DNA of 6,083 bases from Methanocalculus sp. (lineage in GTDB: Archaea; Halobacteriota; Methanomicrobia; Methanomicrobiales; Methanocorpusculaceae): positions 1-6,083 of the forward strand of contig NZ_JAUSCG010000015.1 in assembly GCF_030651615.1 (NCBI RefSeq), read 5' to 3'. Shown here one piece after another: positions 1-5,360 of this stretch. Below the pieces are notes generated by a model. It was not told where the DNA came from, did not search any database, and worked only from the letters and a program-made list of their open reading frames with translations. Positions within the stretch are counted from its first letter, which is position 1. Each line of letters starts with the position of its first letter. A program made the position numbers and the translations under genes.

Positions 1-2
1 CA

Positions 3-197
3 ATGCAGGTGATCCTTCCGGACAGGAGCCGTCATCTCCTGCCACCGGATCCTACTCTGATCGAGGATATCCTGGCAGCCCTTGGGCTGAACCCGGCATC
101 TGTGATCGTTATCAGAAACGGCATGGTGGTGCCTGAAGATGTACTGGCAGAAGGAGAGGATGAGCTTCGGATCATCCAGGTCTCTCATGGCGGATGA
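3..197 (+). CDS. Ubiquitin-like sulfur carrier protein (MoaD/ThiS/Urm1-type SAMP)
   Basis: A small beta-grasp sulfur carrier of 64 residues. The sequence shows an N-terminal beta hairpin (MQVILPDRSRHLLPP), a helix around residues 19-28, the signature V-I-R-N-G at 36-40, and a C-terminal tail ending in Gly63-Gly64. In this family the terminal Gly-Gly is adenylated by an E1-like enzyme and converted to a thiocarboxylate that donates sulfur. It overlaps the following thiolase gene by 11 bases, and an E1-like gene follows that, so it is most likely the sulfur donor for tRNA thiolation, as SAMP2 is in haloarchaea. A role in molybdopterin or thiamin synthesis cannot be excluded from sequence. The start is only two bases from the window edge, so its ribosome binding site cannot be judged, but length and N-terminal strand fit a complete protein. 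Confidence 0.88.
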   Translation: MQVILPDRSRHLLPPDPTLIEDILAALGLNPASVIVIRNGMVVPEDVLAEGEDELRIIQVSHGG

Positions 198-1092
198 GGG
201 GTGCTCTCTCTGCGGAAAGCCGCCGGTTGCCAGGCTCTTCGATCCTGAGCGGAGGCTCTGTGCAGAGCATTTTGTAGAAGACTGTGCAGCCCGGGTGAAG
301 GCCGGTATTATGGAGGCGGGACTGCTTGCACTAGGTGATCGGATTGCTGTTGGTCTGTCAGGCGGAAAAGACAGCACACTTCTTCTGATCCTGCTCCACG
401 GAATCGTCTCTTCATGTACGGGGGTACATCTGATTGCGATCACGGTGGATGAAGGGATCGCAGGATACCGTGAGGAGACGGTTGCAGCAGCAGTTGACCT
501 GACGACCCGACTTGGAATTGAACACCGGATCGTCTCGTTCTCTGATCTCTTTGGGGCTGATCTCGATGTTCTCCTATCAGATAGAGAGGCAGAAGCCTGC
601 ACGGTCTGCGGAGTGCTCAGACGGCGGGCACTTGCTGTTGCAGCAGCAGAGATGGGGGCAACACATATCGCAACCGGTCATAACCTTGATGACGAGGCGC
701 AGTCGGTCCTGATGAACGTATTGAGAGGAGATCTCTCAAAACTCCTCCTTGACACATCAGAGGGGCTCCCGGACTGTTTCATCCCGAGGATTAAACCCCT
801 CTCGGTACTCTCAGAGAAGGAGATTACCACGTATCTTCTCGTATCAGGTGCCTATACCGATCTCCCCGAGTGTCCGTATGCAGGGGGGGCACTCCGGGGC
901 GAGGTGCGGGGGATGCTTGCCGATCTGGAGTTTCGTTATCCGGGGACGAGGTGGCGGTTGATCAGATCACGGGATCAGGTTCGGAATCTGCTTGCTGAAG
1001 AGGTTTCGCAAGGGGTGCTCCAGAGGTGTGTACACTGCGGGGAGGTCTCAAGTGGAGAGTTATGTTCGGTCTGCCGGGTGCTTGGGAGATGA
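187..1092 (+). CDS. tRNA 2-thiouridine synthase, NcsA/TtuA (Ncs6/CTU1) family
   Basis: A 301-aa ATP-pyrophosphatase that activates a tRNA uridine by adenylation for sulfur insertion. Domains in order: N-terminal zinc finger (C6, C9, C25, H28), the PP-loop S58-G-G-K-D-S63, the Fe-S cluster cysteines C138-T-V-C141 with C229 (in E-C-P-Y), the conserved G164-H-N-L-D-D-E170 segment, and a C-terminal zinc finger C281-V-H-C284 / C293-S-V-C296. This two-finger layout with a C-x-x-C plus distant Cys is typical of TtuA/Ncs6 rather than TtcA alone or TilS. The ATG at 187 is chosen because the protein then starts just before the first zinc finger; an in-frame ATG at 139 would add 16 residues lying inside the upstream carrier gene. 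It overlaps that gene by 11 bases, implying translational coupling. Whether the target is wobble U34 (NcsA) or U54 (TtuA) cannot be told from sequence. Confidence 0.92.
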   Translation: MADEGCSLCGKPPVARLFDPERRLCAEHFVEDCAARVKAGIMEAGLLALGDRIAVGLSGGKDSTLLLILLHGIVSSCTGVHLIAITVDEGIAGYREETVAAAVDLTTRLGIEHRIVSFSDLFGADLDVLLSDREAEACTVCGVLRRRALAVAAAEMGATHIATGHNLDDEAQSVLMNVLRGDLSKLLLDTSEGLPDCFIPRIKPLSVLSEKEITTYLLVSGAYTDLPECPYAGGALRGEVRGMLADLEFRYPGTRWRLIRSRDQVRNLLAEEVSQGVLQRCVHCGEVSSGELCSVCRVLGR

Positions 1093-1149
1093 GTGAACGG
1101 AGAAGAGATATACCATCCCGGTTCATGGATCGAATATGAGGGGATAACG

Positions 1150-1881
1150 ATGCTGTCTGATGGTGAACTGGAACGATACAAACGCCAGATACCCCTCTTT
1201 GGGGAGGAGGGGCAGGATAAACTGAAAGGATCTGCGATCTTCATCGCAGGTGCAGGCGGGCTTGGCTCTCCCGTCTCGCTTTATCTCGCAGCTGCCGGGG
1301 TGGGAAGACTCATTATTGCAGATAATGATGCAGTTGATCTGACGAATCTGAACCGGCAGATTCTGCATGGTGGCCGCTCTGTCGGGGAGAGGAAGACGGA
1401 GTCGGCGGCCCGGAGGTTGTCAGATCTGAACCCCGATATTGAGATTACTGCGATTGACCGCCGGATAGATGAGGAGAGCATCTCAGGGATTGTTAAAGGG
1501 GCTGATGGGATCGTCGATGCGATGGACACCTTTGAGGTCAGATATCTCCTGAACCAGGTGGCATACAAGAGAGAGATCCCCCTCTTCCATGGTGGGATCA
1601 GGGGATTCTATGGCCAGGCGACGACGATCATTCCGGGAGAGACCGCCTGCCTCTCCTGCATCTTCCCCCATCCGCCGCCATCAGAGGTGATCCCGGTCAT
1701 CGGTGCTACGGCAGGCATCATCGGATCGGTGCAGGCAAACGAGGTGCTGAAGTACCTGCTTGGAATGGGTGAGCTGTTGACAGACCGGCTCCTCCTCTGG
1801 GATGGGATGCGGTCTGAAGTCGATATGATCGCAGTTGAGAGGAATCCGGGTTGTCCGGTCTGTGGCGGGATGAAGAGATAA
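1150..1881 (+). CDS. E1-like adenylyltransferase, HesA/MoeB/ThiF family
   Basis: A 243-aa Rossmann-fold enzyme that adenylates the C-terminal glycine of ubiquitin-like sulfur carriers. Visible motifs: family-typical start (L-S-D-x-E-L-E-R-Y-x-R-Q, residues 2-13), nucleotide loop G34-A-G-G-L-G39, D58-N-D-x-V-D63 followed by N66-L-N-R-Q70, D123-A-M-D126, and zinc ligands C167-L-S-C170 and C235-P-V-C238. The ATG at 1150 is preferred because GAGGGG lies 6 bases upstream and the protein then begins at the usual family N-terminus. A GTG at 1093, directly after the previous stop and behind GGAG, would add 19 residues and remains possible. The stretch after the first zinc pair (H-P-P-P-S-E-V-I-P-V-I-G-A-T) runs straight into the A-G-I-I-G-S helix, so the segment that carries the catalytic Cys in MoeB, ThiF and UbaA is missing. 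It is the third gene of the sulfur-relay operon and its likely partner is the carrier at the start of the window. Confidence 0.9.
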   Translation: MLSDGELERYKRQIPLFGEEGQDKLKGSAIFIAGAGGLGSPVSLYLAAAGVGRLIIADNDAVDLTNLNRQILHGGRSVGERKTESAARRLSDLNPDIEITAIDRRIDEESISGIVKGADGIVDAMDTFEVRYLLNQVAYKREIPLFHGGIRGFYGQATTIIPGETACLSCIFPHPPPSEVIPVIGATAGIIGSVQANEVLKYLLGMGELLTDRLLLWDGMRSEVDMIAVERNPGCPVCGGMKR

Positions 1882-1883
1882 TC

Positions 1884-1916
1884 GGAATTTTTCTATGCGT
1901 ATCTTGATACAATTCC
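1884..1916. repeat. Nested inverted repeat between the sulfur operon and marker 8 gene
   Basis: GGAATT at 1884-1889 pairs with AATTCC at 1911-1916. Inside it GTATC (1899-1903) and GATAC (1906-1910) pair across a 2-base loop, leaving a 9-base T-rich bulge on the left side. It sits 2 bases after the stop of the E1-like gene and 35 bases before the next start. It could be a transcript-end hairpin, an operator or chance. No long T-run follows, so a classical terminator is not supported. Confidence 0.4.
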
Positions 1917-1950
1917 GGGTAGACAGTAGTACATACGAAGGGAGTATTCA

Positions 1951-2811
1951 ATGACAGGGCAGAACGACGAGCATATCATCGAGGCGAACGGCCGGGCACG
2001 GATCATCATTCGAAACGGAGATGTTGTGGAGGTCGGCGAGCCGCTGATCCGAAATTGCCCGCTTGCACAGCGGTTTGCCCACCCAATACCTGAGATGAAT
2101 AAGGAGCATATCGCTGCAAATATTCGCTATCGTATCGCTGCGTTTGGGATGTGCACTCCGGATAGACAGGTTGAGGATGACCGCGAGTTTGTCGGGTTTG
2201 GTGCATCTGAGATTTTGAGTTTCGGGATGAAGATGGGGCTCATCGATGCGGTTGTCCTCGCCTGTGACGGTGCTGGGACGGTGATCGTGACGAGGCCATC
2301 GATGGTGCAGGGGATCGGCGGCCGGATGTCGGGTCTCGTTTCGACGACGCCGTATTCGTCAGTTATTTCGAGGATCAAGGCGGGTGGGGGTATCGTCCTT
2401 GATCCCGAAGATGGGACGATGAATCAGGTCGCCGGTGTTGCCCGTGCGGTGGAGGAGGGCTTCACCTGGATCGCTGTGACGGTTGCACTGCCTGATGATG
2501 CTCTGGCGATCCGCCGGATGTTTCCGGATGTAATGATCGTCGGCGTCCATGTCACCGGCCTCTCATACGATGAGTCGCAGGCCCTCGTTGCTGCATCTGA
2601 TCTGGTGACGGCCTGCGCATCAGGACATATCCGCGAGATCGCCGGGAAGACGGCGCTCGTTCAGGCCGGGGTCTCGGTTCCGGTCTTTGCGATGACGAAG
2701 AAGGGAAAAGAGCTGCTGATCGAGAAGATCCGGCAGTCTGATGATCCGGTGCTGATCAAGCCGACGAAGCTCCCGTCACTCGGTGGAAACCAGCCTGATC
2801 CGCTGATCTGA
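1951..2811 (+). CDS. Methanogenesis marker protein 8 (DUF2099)
   Basis: A 286-aa protein of the methanogenesis marker 8 family (TIGR03275/DUF2099), recognised from N-G-R-A-R-I-I-I at 13-20, V-V-E-V-G-E-P-L at 25-32, F-G-M-C-T at 65-69, A-C-D-G-A-G-T at 104-110 and Q-G-I-G-G-R-M-S-G-L-V-S-T-T-P at 120-134. The length is usual for the family. Conserved-looking cysteines are C36, C68, C105 and C222. Family members occur in methanogens and close relatives, but I know of no established biochemical function and propose none. No signal peptide or membrane segment is evident, so it is probably cytoplasmic. GGGAG at 1940-1944, 6 bases before ATG, supports the start. It lies 69 bases after the sulfur-relay operon on the same strand, so co-transcription is possible but not shown. 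It converges on the ArcS-like gene with a gap of 7 bases. Confidence 0.93.
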   Translation: MTGQNDEHIIEANGRARIIIRNGDVVEVGEPLIRNCPLAQRFAHPIPEMNKEHIAANIRYRIAAFGMCTPDRQVEDDREFVGFGASEILSFGMKMGLIDAVVLACDGAGTVIVTRPSMVQGIGGRMSGLVSTTPYSSVISRIKAGGGIVLDPEDGTMNQVAGVARAVEEGFTWIAVTVALPDDALAIRRMFPDVMIVGVHVTGLSYDESQALVAASDLVTACASGHIREIAGKTALVQAGVSVPVFAMTKKGKELLIEKIRQSDDPVLIKPTKLPSLGGNQPDPLI

Positions 2812-2830
2812 AGAGAATCTACTCTTTTTT
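2811..2830. terminator. Short hairpin with T-run between convergent genes
   Basis: AAGAG (2811-2815) and CTCTT (2822-2826) form a 5-bp stem with a 6-base loop, continuing into a run of six T (2825-2830) on the + strand. It lies between the stops of the marker 8 gene and the convergent ArcS-like gene. The T-run is a plausible archaeal termination signal for the + strand gene. For the - strand gene the first A-run falls inside the last codons, so bidirectional use is uncertain. Confidence 0.55.
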
Positions 2831-3451
2831 CAGGTGAGAGTTTCTGAACCGGACAAGCTCTTCGCAGAGCTCCCCGAGATAGTCATCCATCGAGAGGGAG
2901 CCCTCCTGGAAGGCGCAGTCACCCTGCTCAACGATCATATTGATGACGTCTTTTGTCGGGAGGATGAGGTCAATTCTGACACCTGCCTGCTCTGCCCCCC
3001 TGATGAACGCCTCCCGGAAGATGCCGAGGCAGTAGGCGATCCGGTACCGGTACAGGTCGCGTGTCTTCCCGAGGTACCCGGCGACCCGGTCGGTCTCGAT
3101 CCTGAGGAAGTCGTCAAGGACCAACTGATCCTTACACTTGCCGAGCATGTACTTGTAATGGGCATAGGGGTACATCTCTTCGAGCTCCCCGGGGACGATG
3201 CCACAGGTTCCGAAGACGACGATATGATACTGGTCAGGGTCGAGGACCTGCGAGATGACCATCCTGATCAGCTGGTGGCTTGGGCTGCTGCTGTAGGGTT
3301 TCCTCATCGCACAGGGGAGGAAGATCCCGATCTCCTTTGGTTCGACATCATATTCGTCGATGATGTACCGGTAGGACTCCTCAAACTCCGGGAGGTAGAA
3401 GGGGGGATCGGTGAGGAGGGGTTTCTCGGATGGGGTTTTGTTATCGCCCAT
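2819..3451 (-). CDS. Stand-alone ArcS core-domain protein (DUF5591), archaeosine biosynthesis
   Basis: A 210-aa protein equivalent to the core domain of archaeosine synthase ArcS, the enzyme that modifies preQ0 at position 15 of archaeal tRNA (lysine addition, with a radical-SAM partner completing archaeosine). The diagnostic ArcS motif PC-x3-KPY-x2-S-x2-H is present at residues 46-59 (P46, C47, K51, P52, Y53, S56, H59). It is followed by a hydrophobic strand and G-T-C-G-I-V-P-x-E-L. Full-length euryarchaeal ArcS is roughly twice to three times this size and includes TGT-like and PUA domains, which are absent here. It is therefore either half of a split ArcS or a paralogue. The start is unsure: the ATG at 3451 precedes the recognisable domain, but no Shine-Dalgarno or TATA box is visible there. 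The frame stays open to 3682, and an ATG at 3580 would give 253 aa. The extra N-terminal sequence resembles an unrelated winged helix (see the pseudogene entry), so I favour 3451. Confidence 0.8.
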   Translation of the reverse strand: MGDNKTPSEKPLLTDPPFYLPEFEESYRYIIDEYDVEPKEIGIFLPCAMRKPYSSSPSHQLIRMVISQVLDPDQYHIVVFGTCGIVPGELEEMYPYAHYKYMLGKCKDQLVLDDFLRIETDRVAGYLGKTRDLYRYRIAYCLGIFREAFIRGAEQAGVRIDLILPTKDVINMIVEQGDCAFQEGSLSMDDYLGELCEELVRFRNSHLKKE

Positions 3452-3655
3452 GGTTGTCAGGTAGATGTTTGTGGCGGAGGGGGATGAAGGGTGCGGGTGA
3501 TGGGATTCGATCAGACCTTTATCAAGGGCGGGTTTGAGACACTCTTTGGGGAAATGGACACGATCGATCAGATTAAGCATTGATTGGATATCGGACGCAT
3601 TTGATCCATCTAATGCACCATGAAACAGGGCTCGTACTTGTGGGGTGGTTACTCC
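3452..3655 (-). pseudogene. Remnant of a Fic/COG2865-type C-terminal winged helix, in frame with arcS-like gene
   Basis: Sixty-eight codons without a stop, directly upstream of and in frame with the ArcS-like gene. They begin T-T-P-Q-V-R-A-L-F, continue through D-R-V-H-F-P-K-E-C-L-K-P-A-L-D-K-G-L-I-E and end P-S-A-T-N-I-Y-L-T-T-M-G. From memory, the winged-helix tail of Fic-domain proteins and of AlbA_2/RecG-like predicted regulators follows the same pattern: TPQV repeat, then x-R-x-H-F-R-x-x-Y-L-K-P-A-L-E-A-G-L-I-E, then I-P-D-K-P-x-S-x-x-Q-K-Y-x-L-T-x-x-G. The frame closes upstream at a TGA (3685-3683), and no Fic, AlbA_2 or ATPase domain is present before it. So only the tail survives, and it may be translated as an N-terminal extension of the ArcS-like protein. 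The resemblance is by pattern, not by alignment. Confidence 0.6.
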
Positions 3656-3685
3656 ACATGGTGTGGTGTTGGGAGTGTGAGATCA

Positions 3686-3710
3686 ATTGTCTCGACGGTG
3701 TAGAGACAAT
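3686..3710. repeat. 8-bp perfect inverted repeat, 9-base loop
   Basis: ATTGTCTC (3686-3693) and GAGACAAT (3703-3710) flank the 9-base spacer GACGGTGTA. It lies in the gene-poor stretch upstream of the winged-helix remnant, with another small palindrome nearby (CCACA-TGG-TGTGG, 3654-3666). It could be an operator, a stem-loop or part of a former mobile-element end. No direct repeats mark it as an insertion, so no function is assigned. Confidence 0.45.
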
Positions 3711-3731
3711 GATTGGACTTGGAGAGTGATG

Positions 3732-3755
3732 CCATGAAAATAATGATCTTCATGG
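3732..3755. repeat. 7-bp perfect inverted repeat, 10-base loop
   Basis: CCATGAA (3732-3738) and TTCATGG (3749-3755) are separated by 10 bases. The left arm includes the ATG of the possible NYN-type remnant, so on an mRNA the stem would cover that start. It may be chance. Confidence 0.35.
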
Positions 3756-3805
3756 ATTGGCATAATGTTGACAGTGATACTACAGTGAACCACAAAGATT
3801 TGAGT
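3734..3805 (+). pseudogene. Possible 5' end of a NYN/PIN-like nuclease gene, truncated
   Basis: An ATG at 3734 preceded by GGAG (3721-3724, 9 bases upstream) opens with M-K-I-M-I-F-M-D-W-H-N-V-D-S-D-T. The pattern of hydrophobic strand, F-h-D-x-x-N matches the first beta strand and metal-binding Asp of NYN-domain RNases, as in V-F-I-D-x-x-N. After about 24 codons the sequence loses any recognisable NYN features. The frame runs on to 3961, overlapping the TPR gene by 56 bases out of frame, with an unprotein-like composition. I read it as the start of a gene whose remainder has been deleted; a fortuitous match is possible because the segment is short. Confidence 0.3.
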
Positions 3806-3905
3806 GTCATACAATCTCCGGGATCTTCTTCCGAAAGAATAAAACCGATCAAAAGAAAATCTCGAAGAGATCAATCCCCACCAGATAGCATAGAGGAGTG
3901 GAAAT

Positions 3906-4346
3906 ATGGAATCTACAGTAGAAGAACTCATCAGGGAGGGTGCAAGCCTCGCCCAGCTTGAGAGATATGATGATGCAATCGATGCATTTGATAAGGCAAT
4001 TGAGATACATCCGGGTGATGCAAGAGCATGGTGGGGCCGGGGCCTTGCACTCTTTATGCTCGGCAGACCTGCTGAAGCAATTGAATCCTATGACAGGGCG
4101 CTTGCAATTGATCCGGAGAACCCCGTCCTCTGGTTCAACCGGGGTCTCGCGCTCGATGATCTCAGGCGGTATGCCGAAGCAGTCGAATCCTACGATAAGG
4201 TGCTTGCGCTTGAACCGGAGAATGCCGGTGTATGGTACACCCGTGGCACAGCACTCTCGATGCTCGACCGGCTTGATGAAGCCGTCGAGTCAATAGATCG
4301 GGCACTCTTCCTTGATCCAACGCTTGCGAATGCCGGGCTGGATTAG
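3906..4346 (+). CDS. Tetratricopeptide repeat protein, four TPR units
   Basis: A 146-aa soluble protein made almost wholly of TPR units of 34 residues: about 5-38, 39-72, 73-106 and 107-140. Each shows the W/Y...G.AL.....Y.EA...Y..AL...P pattern, for example W42-W43-G-R-G-L-A-L and A-I-E-S-Y-D-R-A-L at 58-66. The second to fourth units are very alike, suggesting recent internal duplication. TPR arrays are protein-binding scaffolds and the partner cannot be named from sequence. No signal peptide or membrane segment is present. GAGGAG at 3893-3898, 7 bases before ATG, supports the start. The next gene can begin at a GTG directly after this stop, so the two are probably co-transcribed. Confidence 0.88.
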   Translation: MESTVEELIREGASLAQLERYDDAIDAFDKAIEIHPGDARAWWGRGLALFMLGRPAEAIESYDRALAIDPENPVLWFNRGLALDDLRRYAEAVESYDKVLALEPENAGVWYTRGTALSMLDRLDEAVESIDRALFLDPTLANAGLD

Positions 4347-4382
4347 GTGACAGCACCCTTATACGCTGGAGATGAAAACGAG

Positions 4383-4982
4383 ATGAATCCCGGACCCCCA
4401 AAAGACCAACCAACCAGTACACCATCTCCCAGACGCCCGCTGGTTGCGGTGATCGGTGATGCCCGGCTGGATGAAGATACACAACAATACCAGATGGCAG
4501 AGCGGCTCGGGTATGCCCTTATCAATTGCCGATACCGGCTCGTCACAGGGGGACGAGGCGGCGTGATGGAGGCGGCATCACGGGGGGCGAGACGATCTCC
4601 AAAACATCAGGACGGTGACATCATCGCAATCCTCCCCGGCAATGACGCCTGCGATGCGAACCAGTATGCCGACATCTGCATCGCAACCGGGCTTGATATT
4701 GCGCGAAACTGCCTCATCGCAAATTCCGATGCGATCATTGCCATTGGCGGGGGGTCAGGCACCCTTTCAGAGATTGCGATGGCCTGGGCAAAAGGGAGGC
4801 TCATCCTCGGGTATCGTGGAGAGGGATGGAGCGGCATGGTCGCTGACCAGCGAATTGACGGCCGCATACGATACCCGGATATCCCCGATGACAGAGTCTA
4901 TGGCGTATCTACAGAAGAAGAGGCACTTCACTATCTGAAACTCATCCCACACTATAACCAGCGATCAGCCGGAGTACGATAA
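4383..4982 (+). CDS. TIGR00725-family SLOG (LOG/DprA-related) nucleotide-binding protein
   Basis: A 199-aa Rossmann-like protein of the TIGR00725 branch of the SLOG superfamily, related to LOG cytokinin-riboside hydrolases and DprA. Visible motifs: V21-A-V-I-G-D26 first strand, G56-G-R-G-G-V-M-E63 phosphate loop, L104-x-I-A-R-N-x-L-I-A-N-S-D-A-I-I-A-I, and G122-G-G-S-G-T-L-S-E130. The last corresponds to the P-G-G-x-G-T-x-x-E motif of LOG enzymes, with Gly in place of Pro. The family binds nucleotide-like ligands, but a substrate is not established. About 20 Pro-rich residues precede the domain. The ATG at 4383 has GGAG at 4368-4371 (11 bases, slightly long). An alternative GTG at 4347, directly abutting the TPR stop, would give 211 aa and translational coupling. 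Confidence 0.87.
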   Translation: MNPGPPKDQPTSTPSPRRPLVAVIGDARLDEDTQQYQMAERLGYALINCRYRLVTGGRGGVMEAASRGARRSPKHQDGDIIAILPGNDACDANQYADICIATGLDIARNCLIANSDAIIAIGGGSGTLSEIAMAWAKGRLILGYRGEGWSGMVADQRIDGRIRYPDIPDDRVYGVSTEEEALHYLKLIPHYNQRSAGVR

Positions 4983-5098
4983 CAGAAGATCAACAGTAAG
5001 ATAACTTCGAAAGAAGACACAGGATCAAAACGTGTATTCAACAGATAAAAAAAAGACCATACATCCTATCACTTTATCTCCGTCGTCACAATCACAAG

Positions 5099-5107
5099 AC
5101 ATATATT
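5099..5107 (+). promoter_or_regulatory. TATA box of the zinc-ribbon gene
   Basis: ACATATATT is centred about 26-27 bases before the ATG at 5130, the usual archaeal distance from TATA box to transcription start. No Shine-Dalgarno is visible in the 20 bases before ATG. Together these suggest a leaderless or nearly leaderless mRNA. Confidence 0.6.
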
Positions 5108-5129
5108 CGTAAACATCCGAACAATAAGT

Positions 5130-5270
5130 ATGTCAATCAAATGTGGCGACAAGCCCGGAGAGGGCAGATATGTCTGTAAGAAGTGTGGCAAAGCGATCAC
5201 CCTCGCAAGCAAGGACGAGGCTATCTACCCCTGTCCACTCTGCAAATTCTGCGAGTACAAGCAGGGCTGA
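5130..5270 (+). CDS. Small zinc-ribbon protein (46 aa)
   Basis: A 46-aa protein that begins M-S-I-K-C-G-D-K-P-G-E-G-R-Y-V and has the cysteine pattern C16-K-K-C19 ... C35-P-L-C38-K-F-C41, plus C5. The K-P-G-x-G-x-Y-x-C-x-x-C opening and P-C-P-x-C second knuckle match zinc-ribbon modules of the rubredoxin-like/DUF1451 kind, which bind one zinc. The hydrophobic spacing between knuckles (I-T-L and I-Y-P) fits the ribbon strands. Function is unknown; such modules bind nucleic acid or proteins. The cytoplasm is likely because no signal is present. It is a single gene with its own TATA box, convergent with the toxin-antitoxin operon. Confidence 0.83.
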   Translation: MSIKCGDKPGEGRYVCKKCGKAITLASKDEAIYPCPLCKFCEYKQG

Positions 5271-5300
5271 AACCACCAGATTTACCATTAATCCAACCCC

Positions 5301-5313
5301 TCTTTTATATTCT
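5301..5313 (+). terminator. T-rich transcript end after the zinc-ribbon gene
   Basis: TCTTTTATATTCT lies 30 bases after the stop, without a stem-loop. Archaeal RNA polymerase can terminate on U-rich stretches alone, so this is a plausible end signal. The rest of 5271-5360 shows nothing else. Confidence 0.35.
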
Positions 5314-5360
5314 CCAATCCAGTCCGGGAGAGTTCTGTCACGCCAATCAATGGCGGTAAA

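Noticed and set aside
139..186. Upstream ATG for the tRNA thiolase
   Set aside because: It would place 16 extra residues inside the carrier gene; the ATG at 187 begins just before the first zinc finger.
884..892. G-rich run in the thiolase gene as a possible frameshift site
   Set aside because: The reading frame continues through it to the intact C-terminal zinc finger, so there is no sign of programmed or accidental shifting.
2834..3487. 217-codon + strand open frame opposite the ArcS-like gene
   Set aside because: It is the antisense shadow of a gene with a clear family motif on the - strand; its translation is acidic and lacks any recognisable domain.
3649..3852. 67-codon - strand open frame in the intergenic stretch
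   Set aside because: No domain or ribosome site is apparent; it is in a different frame from the winged-helix remnant and overlaps the inverted repeats.
4615..4938. Overlapping + strand frame inside the SLOG gene
   Set aside because: Out-of-frame shadow with no protein-like features.
4983..5098. Possible small RNA in the gap after the SLOG gene
   Set aside because: No stem-loop, promoter pair or conserved motif could be seen; an A-run at 5047-5054 is the only notable feature.
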